Shown here in pieces: positions 17,715 to 27,006 of a stretch of DNA of 64,000 bases. The stretch is from Tepiditoga spiralis (GTDB taxonomy: Bacteria > Thermotogota > Thermotogae > Petrotogales > Petrotogaceae). The notes under the pieces were generated by a model that saw only the letters and a program-made list of their open reading frames with translations, was not told the origin of the DNA and ran no database searches. Each line of letters opens with the position of its first letter. The first letter of the stretch is position 1. The stretch spans positions 1,940,501 to 2,004,500 of the forward strand of contig NZ_AP018712.1 of the NCBI RefSeq assembly GCF_014701195.1, given 5' to 3'. The position numbers were made by a program, and so were the translations under genes.

Positions 17715-18695
17715 ATGTCAAAAAATATTTTAAATGTAAATGATTTAAAGGTTTATTATAAAACCTTAAAAGGTTATGTTAAAGCATTAGATGGTATATC
17801 TTTTAAAGTAAATGAAAAAGAAATTCTTGGTGTAGCAGGAGAATCTGGATGTGGTAAAACAACTCTTGGCCATAGCTTGATCTTACTAAAAAAACCTATG
17901 AAATATATCTCTGGAGAAGCAAATCTCTTGAATAAAGATTTAATGAAATTAAATGCAAAAGAAATGAACAAAACTCGGTTTAAAGATATTTCAATAATAC
18001 CTCAAGCGGCTATGGATTCTTTTTCGCCAACAAAAAAGATAAAAGATTTTATAAAAGATTTAGTAGAAGAGCATGGCATAAAAGCTGATGAAAATTTTTT
18101 TGAAAAAGTCAAAAAAAGATTTAAAATGGTTAATTTGTCTTTAGATGTTTTAAATAGATATTCAATAGAACTTTCAGGAGGAATGAAACAAAGAGTAATT
18201 TTAGTAATTTCAACTCTTTTAGATCCAAAGTTATTAATAGCAGATGAAATAACTTCTGCTTTAGATGTTAGTTCACAAAAATTTGTGGCAAAAATGCTTT
18301 CTAATTTCAGAGATGAAAAAATAGTAGATTCAATAATTTTTATAACTCATGATCTTTCAATATTATATCAAATTGCAGACAAAATAATGATCATGTATGC
18401 AGGACACATTGCCGAAATAGCTTCAAGTGAAGATATAATTTTCAATCCTAAACATCCATATACCAAAGCTCTAATTTCATCTCTTCCAAAAATTGGAACA
18501 AGATTTGAAAATGAAAAGCTTGATGGAATTGAAGGTACTCCACCTAATTTATTAAATTTTGGTAATGGTTGTAGATTTAGATTTAGATGTCCTTATGCTT
18601 TTGATAAATGCGAAAAAGAAGCACCACCAAAAACAATAATTTCAAATGATCATGAAGTATATTGTTGGTTAAATGTAGGTGATAAAAATGAATGA
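17715..18695 (+). CDS. ABC transporter ATPase, OppD type
   Basis: 326 residues from the ATG at 17715, nine bases after the GGAG site; the GTG six bases earlier is less well placed. Walker A is GESGCGKTT, signature LSGGMKQR, Walker B LLIADEITSALD, with switch His in FITHDLS. The C-terminus has the oligopeptide/dipeptide-specific extension with four cysteines (CRFRFRCPYAFDKCEKEAP and YC), thought to bind an Fe-S cluster in this family. It forms a heterodimer with the next ATPase. Confidence 0.92.
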   Translation: MSKNILNVNDLKVYYKTLKGYVKALDGISFKVNEKEILGVAGESGCGKTTLGHSLILLKKPMKYISGEANLLNKDLMKLNAKEMNKTRFKDISIIPQAAMDSFSPTKKIKDFIKDLVEEHGIKADENFFEKVKKRFKMVNLSLDVLNRYSIELSGGMKQRVILVISTLLDPKLLIADEITSALDVSSQKFVAKMLSNFRDEKIVDSIIFITHDLSILYQIADKIMIMYAGHIAEIASSEDIIFNPKHPYTKALISSLPKIGTRFENEKLDGIEGTPPNLLNFGNGCRFRFRCPYAFDKCEKEAPPKTIISNDHEVYCWLNVGDKNE

Positions 18696-19605
18696 AGTAA
18701 TTTTAGAGGTCAAAAATTTATGCAAAGATTTTACATTGGGAGTATTTTCAAAAGAAGTAAAATCAGCTGTAAAAAATGTTTCTTTTGAAGTAAAAAAAGG
18801 CGAAATCATTTCTTTAATTGGAGAAAGTGGTAGTGGAAAAACAACAATAGGAAGAATGATATTAAAGTTATTAAAACCTTCAAAAGGGAAAATAATATTT
18901 AAAGATAAAGATATAACCGAAATAAAATCAAAAAAAGAAAAGAAAGATTATTATTTAAAGGTTCAAGGAATATTTCAAGATCCATTTTCTTCATTCAATT
19001 CTTTGTACAAAGTAGATAGAATCTTTAATATGATTTTTAATAGTTACTTTCCACATGAAGAAAAAAAAGATGGAAAAATAAAAAAAGCTCTAAACGATGT
19101 TGGTTTAAAACCAGAATCAGTTTTAAATAAGTATCCTCATCAATTGAGTGGAGGACAGTTACAAAGACTTTTAATAGCAAGAGCATTATTAATGAATGTA
19201 GATCTATTAATAGCAGATGAATTAATAAGTATGTTAGATGCTTCAACAAGAATAGGGGTTTTAAATTTATTAGGCAAGTTATCAAAAGAAAATGGTATGT
19301 CTGTTATCTTTATAACCCATGATTTATCTCTTGGATATTATTTGAGTGATACTACACTTATAATGTACAAGGGAAAATTAGTAGAAAAAGGTAGTACAGA
19401 AAAAATTTACAAAAATCCGGTTCATCCTTATACAAAGATGCTATTAAATTCAATACCAGATATAGGATTTAAATGGAAAAAAGAAGAAAAATTTTTACCA
19501 GAAAAAATAGAAATAGAAGTAAATAATTTTTATAAAAAGAATATTAATAAAGATACTGAATTAGAAGTTGAAAAAAATCATAAAGTGATAGTAAATGGGA
19601 GGTAG
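18688..19605 (+). CDS. ABC transporter ATPase, OppF type
   Basis: 305 residues from the ATG at 18688 (AGGTGAT just upstream), overlapping the OppD-like gene by eight bases. Walker A GESGSGKTT, signature LSGGQLQRL, Walker B LLIADELISMLD, switch FITHDLS. Unlike the partner it lacks the cysteine-rich C-terminal segment and ends in a charged tail (~275-305). It drives import through the two permeases. Confidence 0.9.
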   Translation: MNEVILEVKNLCKDFTLGVFSKEVKSAVKNVSFEVKKGEIISLIGESGSGKTTIGRMILKLLKPSKGKIIFKDKDITEIKSKKEKKDYYLKVQGIFQDPFSSFNSLYKVDRIFNMIFNSYFPHEEKKDGKIKKALNDVGLKPESVLNKYPHQLSGGQLQRLLIARALLMNVDLLIADELISMLDASTRIGVLNLLGKLSKENGMSVIFITHDLSLGYYLSDTTLIMYKGKLVEKGSTEKIYKNPVHPYTKMLLNSIPDIGFKWKKEEKFLPEKIEIEVNNFYKKNINKDTELEVEKNHKVIVNGR

Positions 19606-19609
19606 TATA

Positions 19610-21100
19610 ATGAATTTTAACAAAGATTTTTTATTTGGAGCATCAATGTCTGGTTTTCAATTTGAAATGGGTAGTGAAAAAGATATAGATAATAAAAGTG
19701 ATTGGTATGTTTGGACTCATAATGCCGCAAATATGAATGCTGGATTTGTTAGTGGTGATTATCCTGAATATGGAACAAATTATTGGAATCAATATGAAGA
19801 AGATCATATTTTAATGAAAGAATTAGGCTTAAAAATAATAAGAATTGGTATTGAATGGTCAAGAATATTTCCAAAAAACACTTTTGATGTTAAAGCGGAA
19901 GTTAAGTATGATAACAATGATATAATAGATATAAATGTGAATGATAAAACTTTAGAAGAAATGGATAAAATAGCAAATCATGACAATTTAAACCATTATA
20001 TAAAAATATTAAAAAATGCAAAAGAAAATGGTTTAAAAGTTATGATTGATTATTCTCACTTTACATTACCCATATGGATTCATGACTGTATAAATATAAA
20101 TAGAAATAGAAAAGGTATAATGGGATGGGCTTCAAAAGAGTTTGTAATTGAATTTTCCAAATATGCAGCATATATAACAAAAAAATTAGATGAATATGTT
20201 GATTATTATGCAACAATGAATGAACCTCAAATAATTGCTTCTGGTGGATATTTAATACCTTCTACTGGTTTTATACCTGCAATATATAGTTTAGATGTAT
20301 ACTTAGAGGCTATTAAAAGGCAAAGCGAAGCTCACGCAAGAGCTTATGATAATGCAAAAAAATATACTGAAAAACCTATTGGTATGATTTATTCTTTCTC
20401 TTGGGCAACACCTTACAAAAAAGAAGATGAAGAAATAATAGAAAATGCCAGATACTTTTATAATTATCATTTTATGGATACAATAACAAAAGGTCTTGTA
20501 GATGACGAATTAACTGGAAAACAAAGATTTAGAAAAGATTTAGAAAAAAGAATTGATTTTATAGGAGTGAATTACTATACAAGAACTATGGTCAGAAAAT
20601 CAGAACCAATATTTGAAAAAGAAATATTAAACTTTGAAGAAATGAGTGGGTATGGATACGATTGTGAAAAATCTGGGTTTACAGCAAATCACACACCATC
20701 AACAGATATGGGATGGGAAATATATCCAGAAGGATTAAAAGGAAATTTATTATTATTAAAAGATAGATATAATTTACCAATGATAATAACTGAAAATGGT
20801 ATAGCAGATAAATTTGATAAATTAAGATCTGCATTTTTAATATCTCATTTAATAAAAATAAATGAAGCAATACAAGATGGTGCAAATATTTTTGGTTATA
20901 TGCATTGGTCTATTACAGATAATTATGAATGGTCAAGTGGCTTTGAAAAAAGATTTGGCTTAATCCAAGTAGATTTTAAAACCAAATTAAGATCTCCAAG
21001 ACCAAGTTATTATGTATACAAAGAAATAATAGAAAAAAGAGAAATCACAGAAGCAATGAAGGGATTAACTATTTTACCATATAATTACTTAAAAAAATGA
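19610..21100 (+). CDS. GH1 beta-glycosidase of the archaeal LacS-like type, cytoplasmic
   Basis: 496 residues from the ATG at 19610 (GGGAGG seven bases upstream). The acid/base is Glu205 in TMNEP and the nucleophile Glu395 in ITENG, close to the Glu206/Glu387 spacing of the Sulfolobus enzyme. The N-terminus (FLFGASMSGFQFEMGS, then DWYVWTHN and GDYPEYG) also follows the archaeal branch rather than the common BglA branch. There is no signal peptide, so it cleaves imported beta-linked di- and oligosaccharides in the cytoplasm. It directly follows the transporter genes and precedes the LacI gene. Confidence 0.92.
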   Translation: MNFNKDFLFGASMSGFQFEMGSEKDIDNKSDWYVWTHNAANMNAGFVSGDYPEYGTNYWNQYEEDHILMKELGLKIIRIGIEWSRIFPKNTFDVKAEVKYDNNDIIDINVNDKTLEEMDKIANHDNLNHYIKILKNAKENGLKVMIDYSHFTLPIWIHDCININRNRKGIMGWASKEFVIEFSKYAAYITKKLDEYVDYYATMNEPQIIASGGYLIPSTGFIPAIYSLDVYLEAIKRQSEAHARAYDNAKKYTEKPIGMIYSFSWATPYKKEDEEIIENARYFYNYHFMDTITKGLVDDELTGKQRFRKDLEKRIDFIGVNYYTRTMVRKSEPIFEKEILNFEEMSGYGYDCEKSGFTANHTPSTDMGWEIYPEGLKGNLLLLKDRYNLPMIITENGIADKFDKLRSAFLISHLIKINEAIQDGANIFGYMHWSITDNYEWSSGFEKRFGLIQVDFKTKLRSPRPSYYVYKEIIEKREITEAMKGLTILPYNYLKK

Positions 21101-21110
21101 GGTTGATAAA

Positions 21111-22112
21111 ATGCCTACACTTAGAGAAATATCAAGATTAACTGGGTTGTCTATTTCTACTATGTCAAGAGTATTAAATGGAAGTATAAATGTCTCTGAA
21201 AAAACAAGAACTAAAGTTTTAAAAGCTTTAAAAAAATATAATTATACACAAAGCGATACTATAAAAAAAGGACTAAAAAAAGCAATTGGTGTCTTAGTAC
21301 CTGATTTACAAGGAGATCATTATAGTTTAATTGCTGAAGGAATAGAAAGCATTTTAATAAAAAATAATTATGAAATGCTTTTAACTACAATGAATCAAAT
21401 TATATCTCGTGAAGCTCAAGCTTTTAAAGAAATGTCAACAAGACGTGTTGATGGAATAATACTCTGTACATCATCTGATGATGATAATTTAATAAAAAGA
21501 TATATAGATAAGATTTTGCCAATAGTTACTGTAGATAGAGGTAAATCAGATATAAAAATTGATACTGTTGGAATAGATAATTATAATTCTGCAAAAGAAG
21601 CAGCAAAATATTTGTATAAAAAAGGTCATAGAAAAATATTATTTATAGAAGGACCAGAAGAAATTTATTCTTGTATACTAAGAAAAAAGGCATTTGAAGA
21701 TTTTTTTATAAGAAAAAATAATGTTGAAATACATTTTAAAAAAAGCAATTTTGGAATACAAAATGGCTATAATTCTGTAAAAAATTTTATAAAAGAAAAT
21801 GGAATAAACTTTACAGCTATATTTTTTATAGATGATTGGACAGCTTTAGGAGGTTTAAAAGTTTTAAAAGAATTAAATATAAAATGTCCAAAAGAAGTAA
21901 GTATAATGGGATTTGATGATTCTGAGTTTTCTCCTTATTTAGATCCTGCTTTAACAACTGTAAAACAACCAACAAAAGAAATAGGAATACAAGCTGCACA
22001 ATTACTATTAGAAAGAGTAGAAGGAAAAAGCACAAGTAAGGTTAAACGAAAAATATTTTTACCAACTGAAATAATTGAAAGAGACTCTGTAATAGATATA
22101 TCAAAAAAATAA
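21111..22112 (+). CDS. LacI-family transcriptional regulator of the beta-glucan locus
   Basis: 333 residues. The N-terminal helix-turn-helix and hinge are typical (LREISRLTGLSISTMSRVLN, residues 3-22), followed by a periplasmic-binding-like sensor domain (IGVLVPDLQGDHYSLIAEGI; GFDDSEFSPYLDPALTTV). It lies within the operon it probably controls. The candidate operator is the palindrome at 14052-14063. The inducer is likely an imported beta-glucoside (inference). Start is ATG after GAGGTTGAT. Confidence 0.92.
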   Translation: MPTLREISRLTGLSISTMSRVLNGSINVSEKTRTKVLKALKKYNYTQSDTIKKGLKKAIGVLVPDLQGDHYSLIAEGIESILIKNNYEMLLTTMNQIISREAQAFKEMSTRRVDGIILCTSSDDDNLIKRYIDKILPIVTVDRGKSDIKIDTVGIDNYNSAKEAAKYLYKKGHRKILFIEGPEEIYSCILRKKAFEDFFIRKNNVEIHFKKSNFGIQNGYNSVKNFIKENGINFTAIFFIDDWTALGGLKVLKELNIKCPKEVSIMGFDDSEFSPYLDPALTTVKQPTKEIGIQAAQLLLERVEGKSTSKVKRKIFLPTEIIERDSVIDISKK

Positions 22113-22131
22113 TGTTATGGGGGGCTTCAAA

Positions 22132-23391
22132 TTGAAAAAATTTTTTATTTTAATAGTTTTAACTATGGAGATGATTTCATTGTCAATACCTTTTCCAAAT
22201 CATACAAAATATAGTGAAAATATAATAAAACCATCTATTTATACACAAAACCAATTAGATGATCAAGTTTATAAGTATTATCAAAAATGGAAAAATAGAT
22301 ACTTAACTAAAGTTTCTAAAAAAGATCAAATGTATATTAATTGGAATTATTTAAAAAGAGATTGGGTCGAACCCCAAAATGCTGTAACTGTATCAGAAGC
22401 TCATGGATATGGTATGCTTATTTTTTCAATAATTGGAGATAAAGATAAACAAGCTCATCAAATTTATGATGCAATGTTTAATTTTTTTAAAGCTCATCCA
22501 AGTTCAATAAATCCAAATTTAATGGCTTGGCAACAAATAAACAATAATGGGAAAATAGTCGATACTGAAGATAATGATAGTGCAATTGATGGAGATTTAG
22601 ATATAGCTTTATCTTTAATAATAGCAGATAAACAATGGGGAAGTAATGGCAAAATAAACTATAAAAAAGAAGCATTAAATATGATAAATGCAATCATGGA
22701 AAGTGAAGTAAATCATGAAGATTGGATACTTCAACTTGGTGATTGGGCTCATAATGATAAAGATTATATGTATTCAACAAGAAGTTCTGATTTTATATTG
22801 AACACTATATCTACATTTATAAAGTATGATGACAAAAATTCTAAAAAATGGGAAAAAGTGTACAATAAAATTATAAAAATCAGCAATTTTATCTTTAATA
22901 ATTATTCTAAAGAAACTGGGCTATTACCAGATTTTCTAGTAAAAAATAGTAATGGAGATTATATTCCTTCTCAATCTAATTTTTTAGAAGATGAAAATGA
23001 TGGTAATTATAATTGGAATGCTTGTAGAGATCCTTGGAGACTTTCATTAGACATAATCTTAGGTAATAAAAATAACGAATTATATACACAACTTCAAACT
23101 ATGAATACATGGATAGAAAAAAAGACAAATTTAAATCCATCAAAAATAAATCCCGGATATTACTTAAATGGTAATAAAATAATAAGAGATTGGGAAGGTA
23201 CGGATATTAGTTTTGTTGCACCATTCGCAGTTAGTGCAATGATAAATAAAAATAATCAAAAATGGTTAAATAAATTATGGGATTTCATGCTTTATGACGA
23301 CGAAACATCCTTTGAAGATATAGAATATTTTCCAAATACAATAAGAATGTTAGTAATGTTAATAATTTCTGGAAATTGGCCTAAATTATAA
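22132..23391 (+). CDS. Exported GH8 glycanase (beta-glucanase or chitosanase)
   Basis: 419 residues from a TTG at 22132, chosen because GGGGGG lies seven bases upstream and the signal peptide then starts with KKFFILIVL; an ATG at 22117 lies inside that site. GH8 signatures are VSEAHGYGM (Glu89, general acid), DGDLDIA (153-159) and WNACRDPWRLSLD. There is no carbohydrate-binding module or dockerin. It would cut polysaccharide outside the cell and supply oligosaccharides to the neighbouring transporter. GH8 includes cellulases, lichenases, xylan-active enzymes and chitosanases. The beta-glucoside context favours a glucanase, but chitosanase is possible. Confidence 0.85.
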   Translation: MKKFFILIVLTMEMISLSIPFPNHTKYSENIIKPSIYTQNQLDDQVYKYYQKWKNRYLTKVSKKDQMYINWNYLKRDWVEPQNAVTVSEAHGYGMLIFSIIGDKDKQAHQIYDAMFNFFKAHPSSINPNLMAWQQINNNGKIVDTEDNDSAIDGDLDIALSLIIADKQWGSNGKINYKKEALNMINAIMESEVNHEDWILQLGDWAHNDKDYMYSTRSSDFILNTISTFIKYDDKNSKKWEKVYNKIIKISNFIFNNYSKETGLLPDFLVKNSNGDYIPSQSNFLEDENDGNYNWNACRDPWRLSLDIILGNKNNELYTQLQTMNTWIEKKTNLNPSKINPGYYLNGNKIIRDWEGTDISFVAPFAVSAMINKNNQKWLNKLWDFMLYDDETSFEDIEYFPNTIRMLVMLIISGNWPKL

Positions 23392-23429
23392 AAAAAAATG
23401 GAATAATCTTCTGATTATTCCATTTTTTT
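23392..23429 (+). terminator. Terminator of the beta-glucan operon
   Basis: Inverted repeat with ATGGAATAATC / GATTATTCCAT arms, four-base loop, extended by A and T runs, directly after the GH8 stop and ending in seven Ts. Confidence 0.88.
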
Positions 23430-23455
23430 AGTTTTTATTACTAAATATTTTATAG

Positions 23456-23461
23456 TATAAT
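23456..23461 (+). promoter_or_regulatory. Possible -10 for the aminopeptidase operon
   Basis: TATAAT 23 bases before the start codon of the Xaa-Pro aminopeptidase and after the preceding terminator. No clear -35 is visible. Confidence 0.4.
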
Positions 23462-23484
23462 TCATTAAAAAAGGAGGGGATCTT

Positions 23485-25269
23485 ATGATAAATGAAAGAA
23501 TAAAAAAGTTAAGAATGTTGATGAAAAAAAATAATATACAAGCTTATATAATACCAACTTCTGATTATCATCAAAGTGAATACGTTGCTGATTTTTTTAA
23601 ATCAAGAGCTTGGATTTCTGGATTTACTGGATCTGCTGGAATTGTTGTAATTACAAAAGAAAGTTCTGGTCTTTGGACAGATGGAAGATACTTTATACAA
23701 GCTGAAAAACAATTAAAAAATTCAGAAATAAAGTTATTTAAAATGAATGAACCAGAAGTTCCTACTTATGAAGAATGGCTCTTAAAAGAATTAAAAGAAG
23801 GAGATACAATAGGCTTTGATGCCAAATGTTTTTCCATTGAACAAGTAAAAAAATTAAAGGATAAAATTAAATACAAGAAATTAAAAGTGTATGCAGAAAA
23901 AGATTTAATAAATGAAATTTGGATAAACAGACCAAAATTACCTCAAGAAAATATTTTTATTCATAACATAAAATATGCCGGAAAAAGTTTTAAAGAAAAA
24001 TTAATTGAAGTAAAAAGAAATATGAAAGATTTTGATTACTATATTTTATCTTCACTCGATGATATTGCATGGCTATTTAATTTACGGGGAAATGATGTTA
24101 AAAATAATCCTGTATTTTTAGCCTATTCAATAATTTCAAAAGAAGAAACTTACTTATTTATTGATAAAAATAAATTAGACAATACTGTTTATAATTATTT
24201 AAATGAAAATAAAATAATTATAAAAAAATACGATGAAATATATACTTTTATTAACTCATTAGAAAAAAATAAAAGATACATATTTGATCTTCAAAAAACA
24301 AATTATAAAATATACTTAAGTTTAAATAAACCCGAAAAAATTTTAGAAGAAAAAAACATCACAACATACTTAAAAGCCATAAAAAATAATATCGAAATAA
24401 AAAATATAAAAAAATGCCATATTAAAGATGGAGTAGCAATGGTAAAATTTTTATATTGGATTGAAAAAAATATAAATAAAGAGAAAATAACAGAAATTTC
24501 AGCAACAGAAAAATTAGAAAGTTTTAGAAAAGAACAAGAAGATTTTTTTGAAATTAGTTTTGATACAATAGCAGCTTACAAAGATCATGCAGCTATGATG
24601 CATTATAAAGCTGAAGAAAATACACAATATGAACTAAAAAATGAAGGATTCTTTTTAGTTGATTCTGGTGGACAGTATTTTGATGGAACAACAGATATAA
24701 CAAGAACTATTTCTTTAGGTAATTTAACAAATGAAGAAATGTATGACTACACATTAACTTTAAAAGGAAATTTATCACTATCAAAAATAAAATTTCTTTA
24801 TGGAACAACAGGTTCAAATTTAGATATACTAGCAAGGCAACCTCTTTGGAATGAAGGTATTGATTATAAGTGTGGAACAGGACATGGAGTTGGATACTTT
24901 TTAAATGTACATGAAGGACCTCAACAATTTAGACCAATTCCAAATACAATAGTTCTTGAACCTGGAATGATAATAACAAATGAACCTGGAGTTTATAAAG
25001 AAGGAAAACATGGAATAAGAATAGAAAATGAACTTTTAGTCGTTGAAGATAAAGAAACAGAATTTGGAAAATTTCTAAAATTTGAAATAATTACATATTG
25101 TCCAATTGATTTAAAAGGTGTAAAAACAAGTATGCTTTCTTCAGAAGAAATAAACTACTTAAATGACTATCATGAAGAGGTTTATAAAAAATTATCTCCA
25201 TTTTTAAATGAAGAAGAAAAAAAATGGTTAAAAGAAAAAACAGAACCTATAGGTGAAAAAAATGAATAA
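23485..25269 (+). CDS. Xaa-Pro aminopeptidase (M24B)
   Basis: 594 residues, the long three-domain aminopeptidase P form. The N-terminus (IPTSDYHQSEYVADFFKSR, WISGFTGSAG, LWTDGRYF) and middle domain are creatinase-like, and residues ~315-540 are the catalytic pita-bread fold. Metal ligands are visible in DSGGQYFDGTTDITRT (two Asp), GTGHGVGY (His), NEPGVY (Glu) and RIENELLV (Glu). It removes N-terminal residues before proline, in the cytoplasm (no signal peptide). Start is ATG after AAAGGAGGGG. It overlaps the next gene by eight bases. Confidence 0.93.
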   Translation: MINERIKKLRMLMKKNNIQAYIIPTSDYHQSEYVADFFKSRAWISGFTGSAGIVVITKESSGLWTDGRYFIQAEKQLKNSEIKLFKMNEPEVPTYEEWLLKELKEGDTIGFDAKCFSIEQVKKLKDKIKYKKLKVYAEKDLINEIWINRPKLPQENIFIHNIKYAGKSFKEKLIEVKRNMKDFDYYILSSLDDIAWLFNLRGNDVKNNPVFLAYSIISKEETYLFIDKNKLDNTVYNYLNENKIIIKKYDEIYTFINSLEKNKRYIFDLQKTNYKIYLSLNKPEKILEEKNITTYLKAIKNNIEIKNIKKCHIKDGVAMVKFLYWIEKNINKEKITEISATEKLESFRKEQEDFFEISFDTIAAYKDHAAMMHYKAEENTQYELKNEGFFLVDSGGQYFDGTTDITRTISLGNLTNEEMYDYTLTLKGNLSLSKIKFLYGTTGSNLDILARQPLWNEGIDYKCGTGHGVGYFLNVHEGPQQFRPIPNTIVLEPGMIITNEPGVYKEGKHGIRIENELLVVEDKETEFGKFLKFEIITYCPIDLKGVKTSMLSSEEINYLNDYHEEVYKKLSPFLNEEEKKWLKEKTEPIGEKNE

Positions 25270-25909
25270 AAAAATTGTTTGCTCTTGGAGTGGAGGCAAA
25301 GATTCCTGTTTTGCTTTATACAAAATGAAACAAAATGGTTGGATTCCTTATAAATTATTTACAATGTTTAAAGAAGATGGTGAACGTTCAAGATCTCATG
25401 CGCTTCCAATTTCTGTTTTATCTGAACAAGCAAAATCAATGAATATTGAATTAGAAAAAGAAAATGCAACTTGGGACAATTATGAAAAAATATTTATAAA
25501 AAAATTAATAAATTACAAAAAGGAAGGTATTGAAAATATAGTTTTTGGAGATATTGATTTAGAACAACACAAAGAATGGGAAAAAATGGTATGTAAAAAA
25601 GCAAATTTAAACGCGCATTTACCTTTATGGAAGTTAAATAGAAAAAGTTTACCTATTGATTTCATAAAATCAGGATTTAAAGCAACAATAATAGCTGTTA
25701 AAGATTCTATTTTAGATAAAAGTTTTTTGGGTAAAGAATTAAATGAACAATTAATAAATAAATTAATTGATAATAATATAGATCCTAGTGCAGAAGGTGG
25801 TGAATTTCATACTATAGTTACTGATGGACCTCTTTTTAATTATAAAATAAAATTAGATTTTAAAGAAATAGTATCATTTTCTGGTTATAGTTTTTTAAAA
25901 ACAAATTAA
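25262..25909 (+). CDS. Diphthine-ammonia-ligase-like ATP-pyrophosphatase (COG2102)
   Basis: 215 residues from the ATG at 25262 (AGGTGA just upstream), inside the end of the aminopeptidase gene. The PP-loop SWSGGKDSCFALYK (residues ~7-20) binds ATP. The family motifs FGDIDLEQHKEW and DPSAEGGEFHTIVTDGPLF are present. In eukaryotes and archaea such proteins amidate diphthamide; bacteria lack that modification, so the bacterial substrate is unknown. It is the last gene before a strong terminator. Confidence 0.85.
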   Translation: MNKKIVCSWSGGKDSCFALYKMKQNGWIPYKLFTMFKEDGERSRSHALPISVLSEQAKSMNIELEKENATWDNYEKIFIKKLINYKKEGIENIVFGDIDLEQHKEWEKMVCKKANLNAHLPLWKLNRKSLPIDFIKSGFKATIIAVKDSILDKSFLGKELNEQLINKLIDNNIDPSAEGGEFHTIVTDGPLFNYKIKLDFKEIVSFSGYSFLKTN

Positions 25910-25910
25910 T

Positions 25911-25946
25911 AAAATATCAGCACTTATTAATAAGTGCTGATATTTT
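25911..25946. terminator. Perfect 36-base palindromic bidirectional terminator
   Basis: AAAATATCAGCACTTATT followed immediately by its exact reverse complement. A tight hairpin with T runs on both strands ends both the rightward aminopeptidase operon and the leftward nagA operon; the nagA stop codon (25927) lies inside it. Confidence 0.9.
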
Positions 25947-27006
25947 GATCTATACCATTAAAAATAGTTTTTAATATATTTAAGTTTTTATCCAAAACAA
26001 CTATATTTGCATAAAACTCTTCTTTTATTCTACCAATTTTTTCAAGCTTTAAATCTTTTGCAGCATTATAAGATGAAACTTTTGATAGTTCTTGTAGAGT
26101 ACAATTTGTAAACTTTTTAAAATTTTTTACTGCATCTATAAACTTTAAAGTACTTCCCGCAATAGTACCATTTTTTAATGTTGCTTTATTATCTTTTACA
26201 AATACATTCAAATCTCCAAGTGTATAAGTACCATCATTTAAATTTGTTGCAGATATTGAATCAGTAATTAAAAATAATTTATCTGCCCCCTTTATTTTAT
26301 AGACCATATCTATAAATTCCGGAGAAGTATGATAACCATCACAAATTAATTCTAAATTAAAATCAAAATATAATCCACTTCCCATTCCACCAATTTCTCT
26401 ATGATGTAAAGGTCTTAATGCATTTGGAAAATGTGTTATTCTATTTATCCCTTTTTTAAAAGCATTTTTAAAATCTTCATACTTTCCATTAGAATGTCCA
26501 ATTGAAAGTTTAACATCATTAAAAGCTGATATATCATTTAATTCTGGAGAAATAGTCATTATTTTTACTATGGGTCTCATTAATTCATTTAACTCTTCAT
26601 TAGTAAATATTCTAATATAATCAGGATTTTGAGCTCCCATTTTTTCTTTATTTATAAAAGGTCCTTCAAGGTGGACTCCTTTTATTGATGTATCATTTAT
26701 TTTTTCAACAGTATCCAAAACTTTCAATAAATTCTTATTAGAAGCTGTTACTGTTGTAGGGAAAAATGTAGTAACTCCATTTTTGAAATTTAATAAGCTC
26801 CATTTTTTAAACTCTTCTTTTGTAGCATTCATCGTATCAATTCCATTGTAACCATGAGTATGCGTATCTATAAAACCTGGCATTAATATCTTGTCATAAG
26901 ATAAAGTTTTTTGAGTTATTTTTTTTATAATGTTTTTTTCAATTAAAACTTCTCCAGTATATTCACCATCCAATGGATCAACAATAAGACAATTTTTTAA
27001 TATCAT
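25927..27006 (-). CDS. nagA: N-acetylglucosamine-6-phosphate deacetylase
   Basis: 359 residues, amidohydrolase fold. It removes acetate from GlcNAc-6-phosphate to give GlcN-6-phosphate. Metal and catalytic motifs are in order: MPGFIDTHTHG (HxH), HLEGPFI (Glu), SIGHSNG (His), ITHFPNALRPLHHRE (His) and LITDSIS (catalytic Asp). The start overlaps the stop of the upstream SIS gene (ATGA), so translation is coupled. Last gene of nagR-kinase-nagB-nagA. Confidence 0.95.
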   Translation of the reverse strand: MILKNCLIVDPLDGEYTGEVLIEKNIIKKITQKTLSYDKILMPGFIDTHTHGYNGIDTMNATKEEFKKWSLLNFKNGVTTFFPTTVTASNKNLLKVLDTVEKINDTSIKGVHLEGPFINKEKMGAQNPDYIRIFTNEELNELMRPIVKIMTISPELNDISAFNDVKLSIGHSNGKYEDFKNAFKKGINRITHFPNALRPLHHREIGGMGSGLYFDFNLELICDGYHTSPEFIDMVYKIKGADKLFLITDSISATNLNDGTYTLGDLNVFVKDNKATLKNGTIAGSTLKFIDAVKNFKKFTNCTLQELSKVSSYNAAKDLKLEKIGRIKEEFYANIVVLDKNLNILKTIFNGIDQNISTY

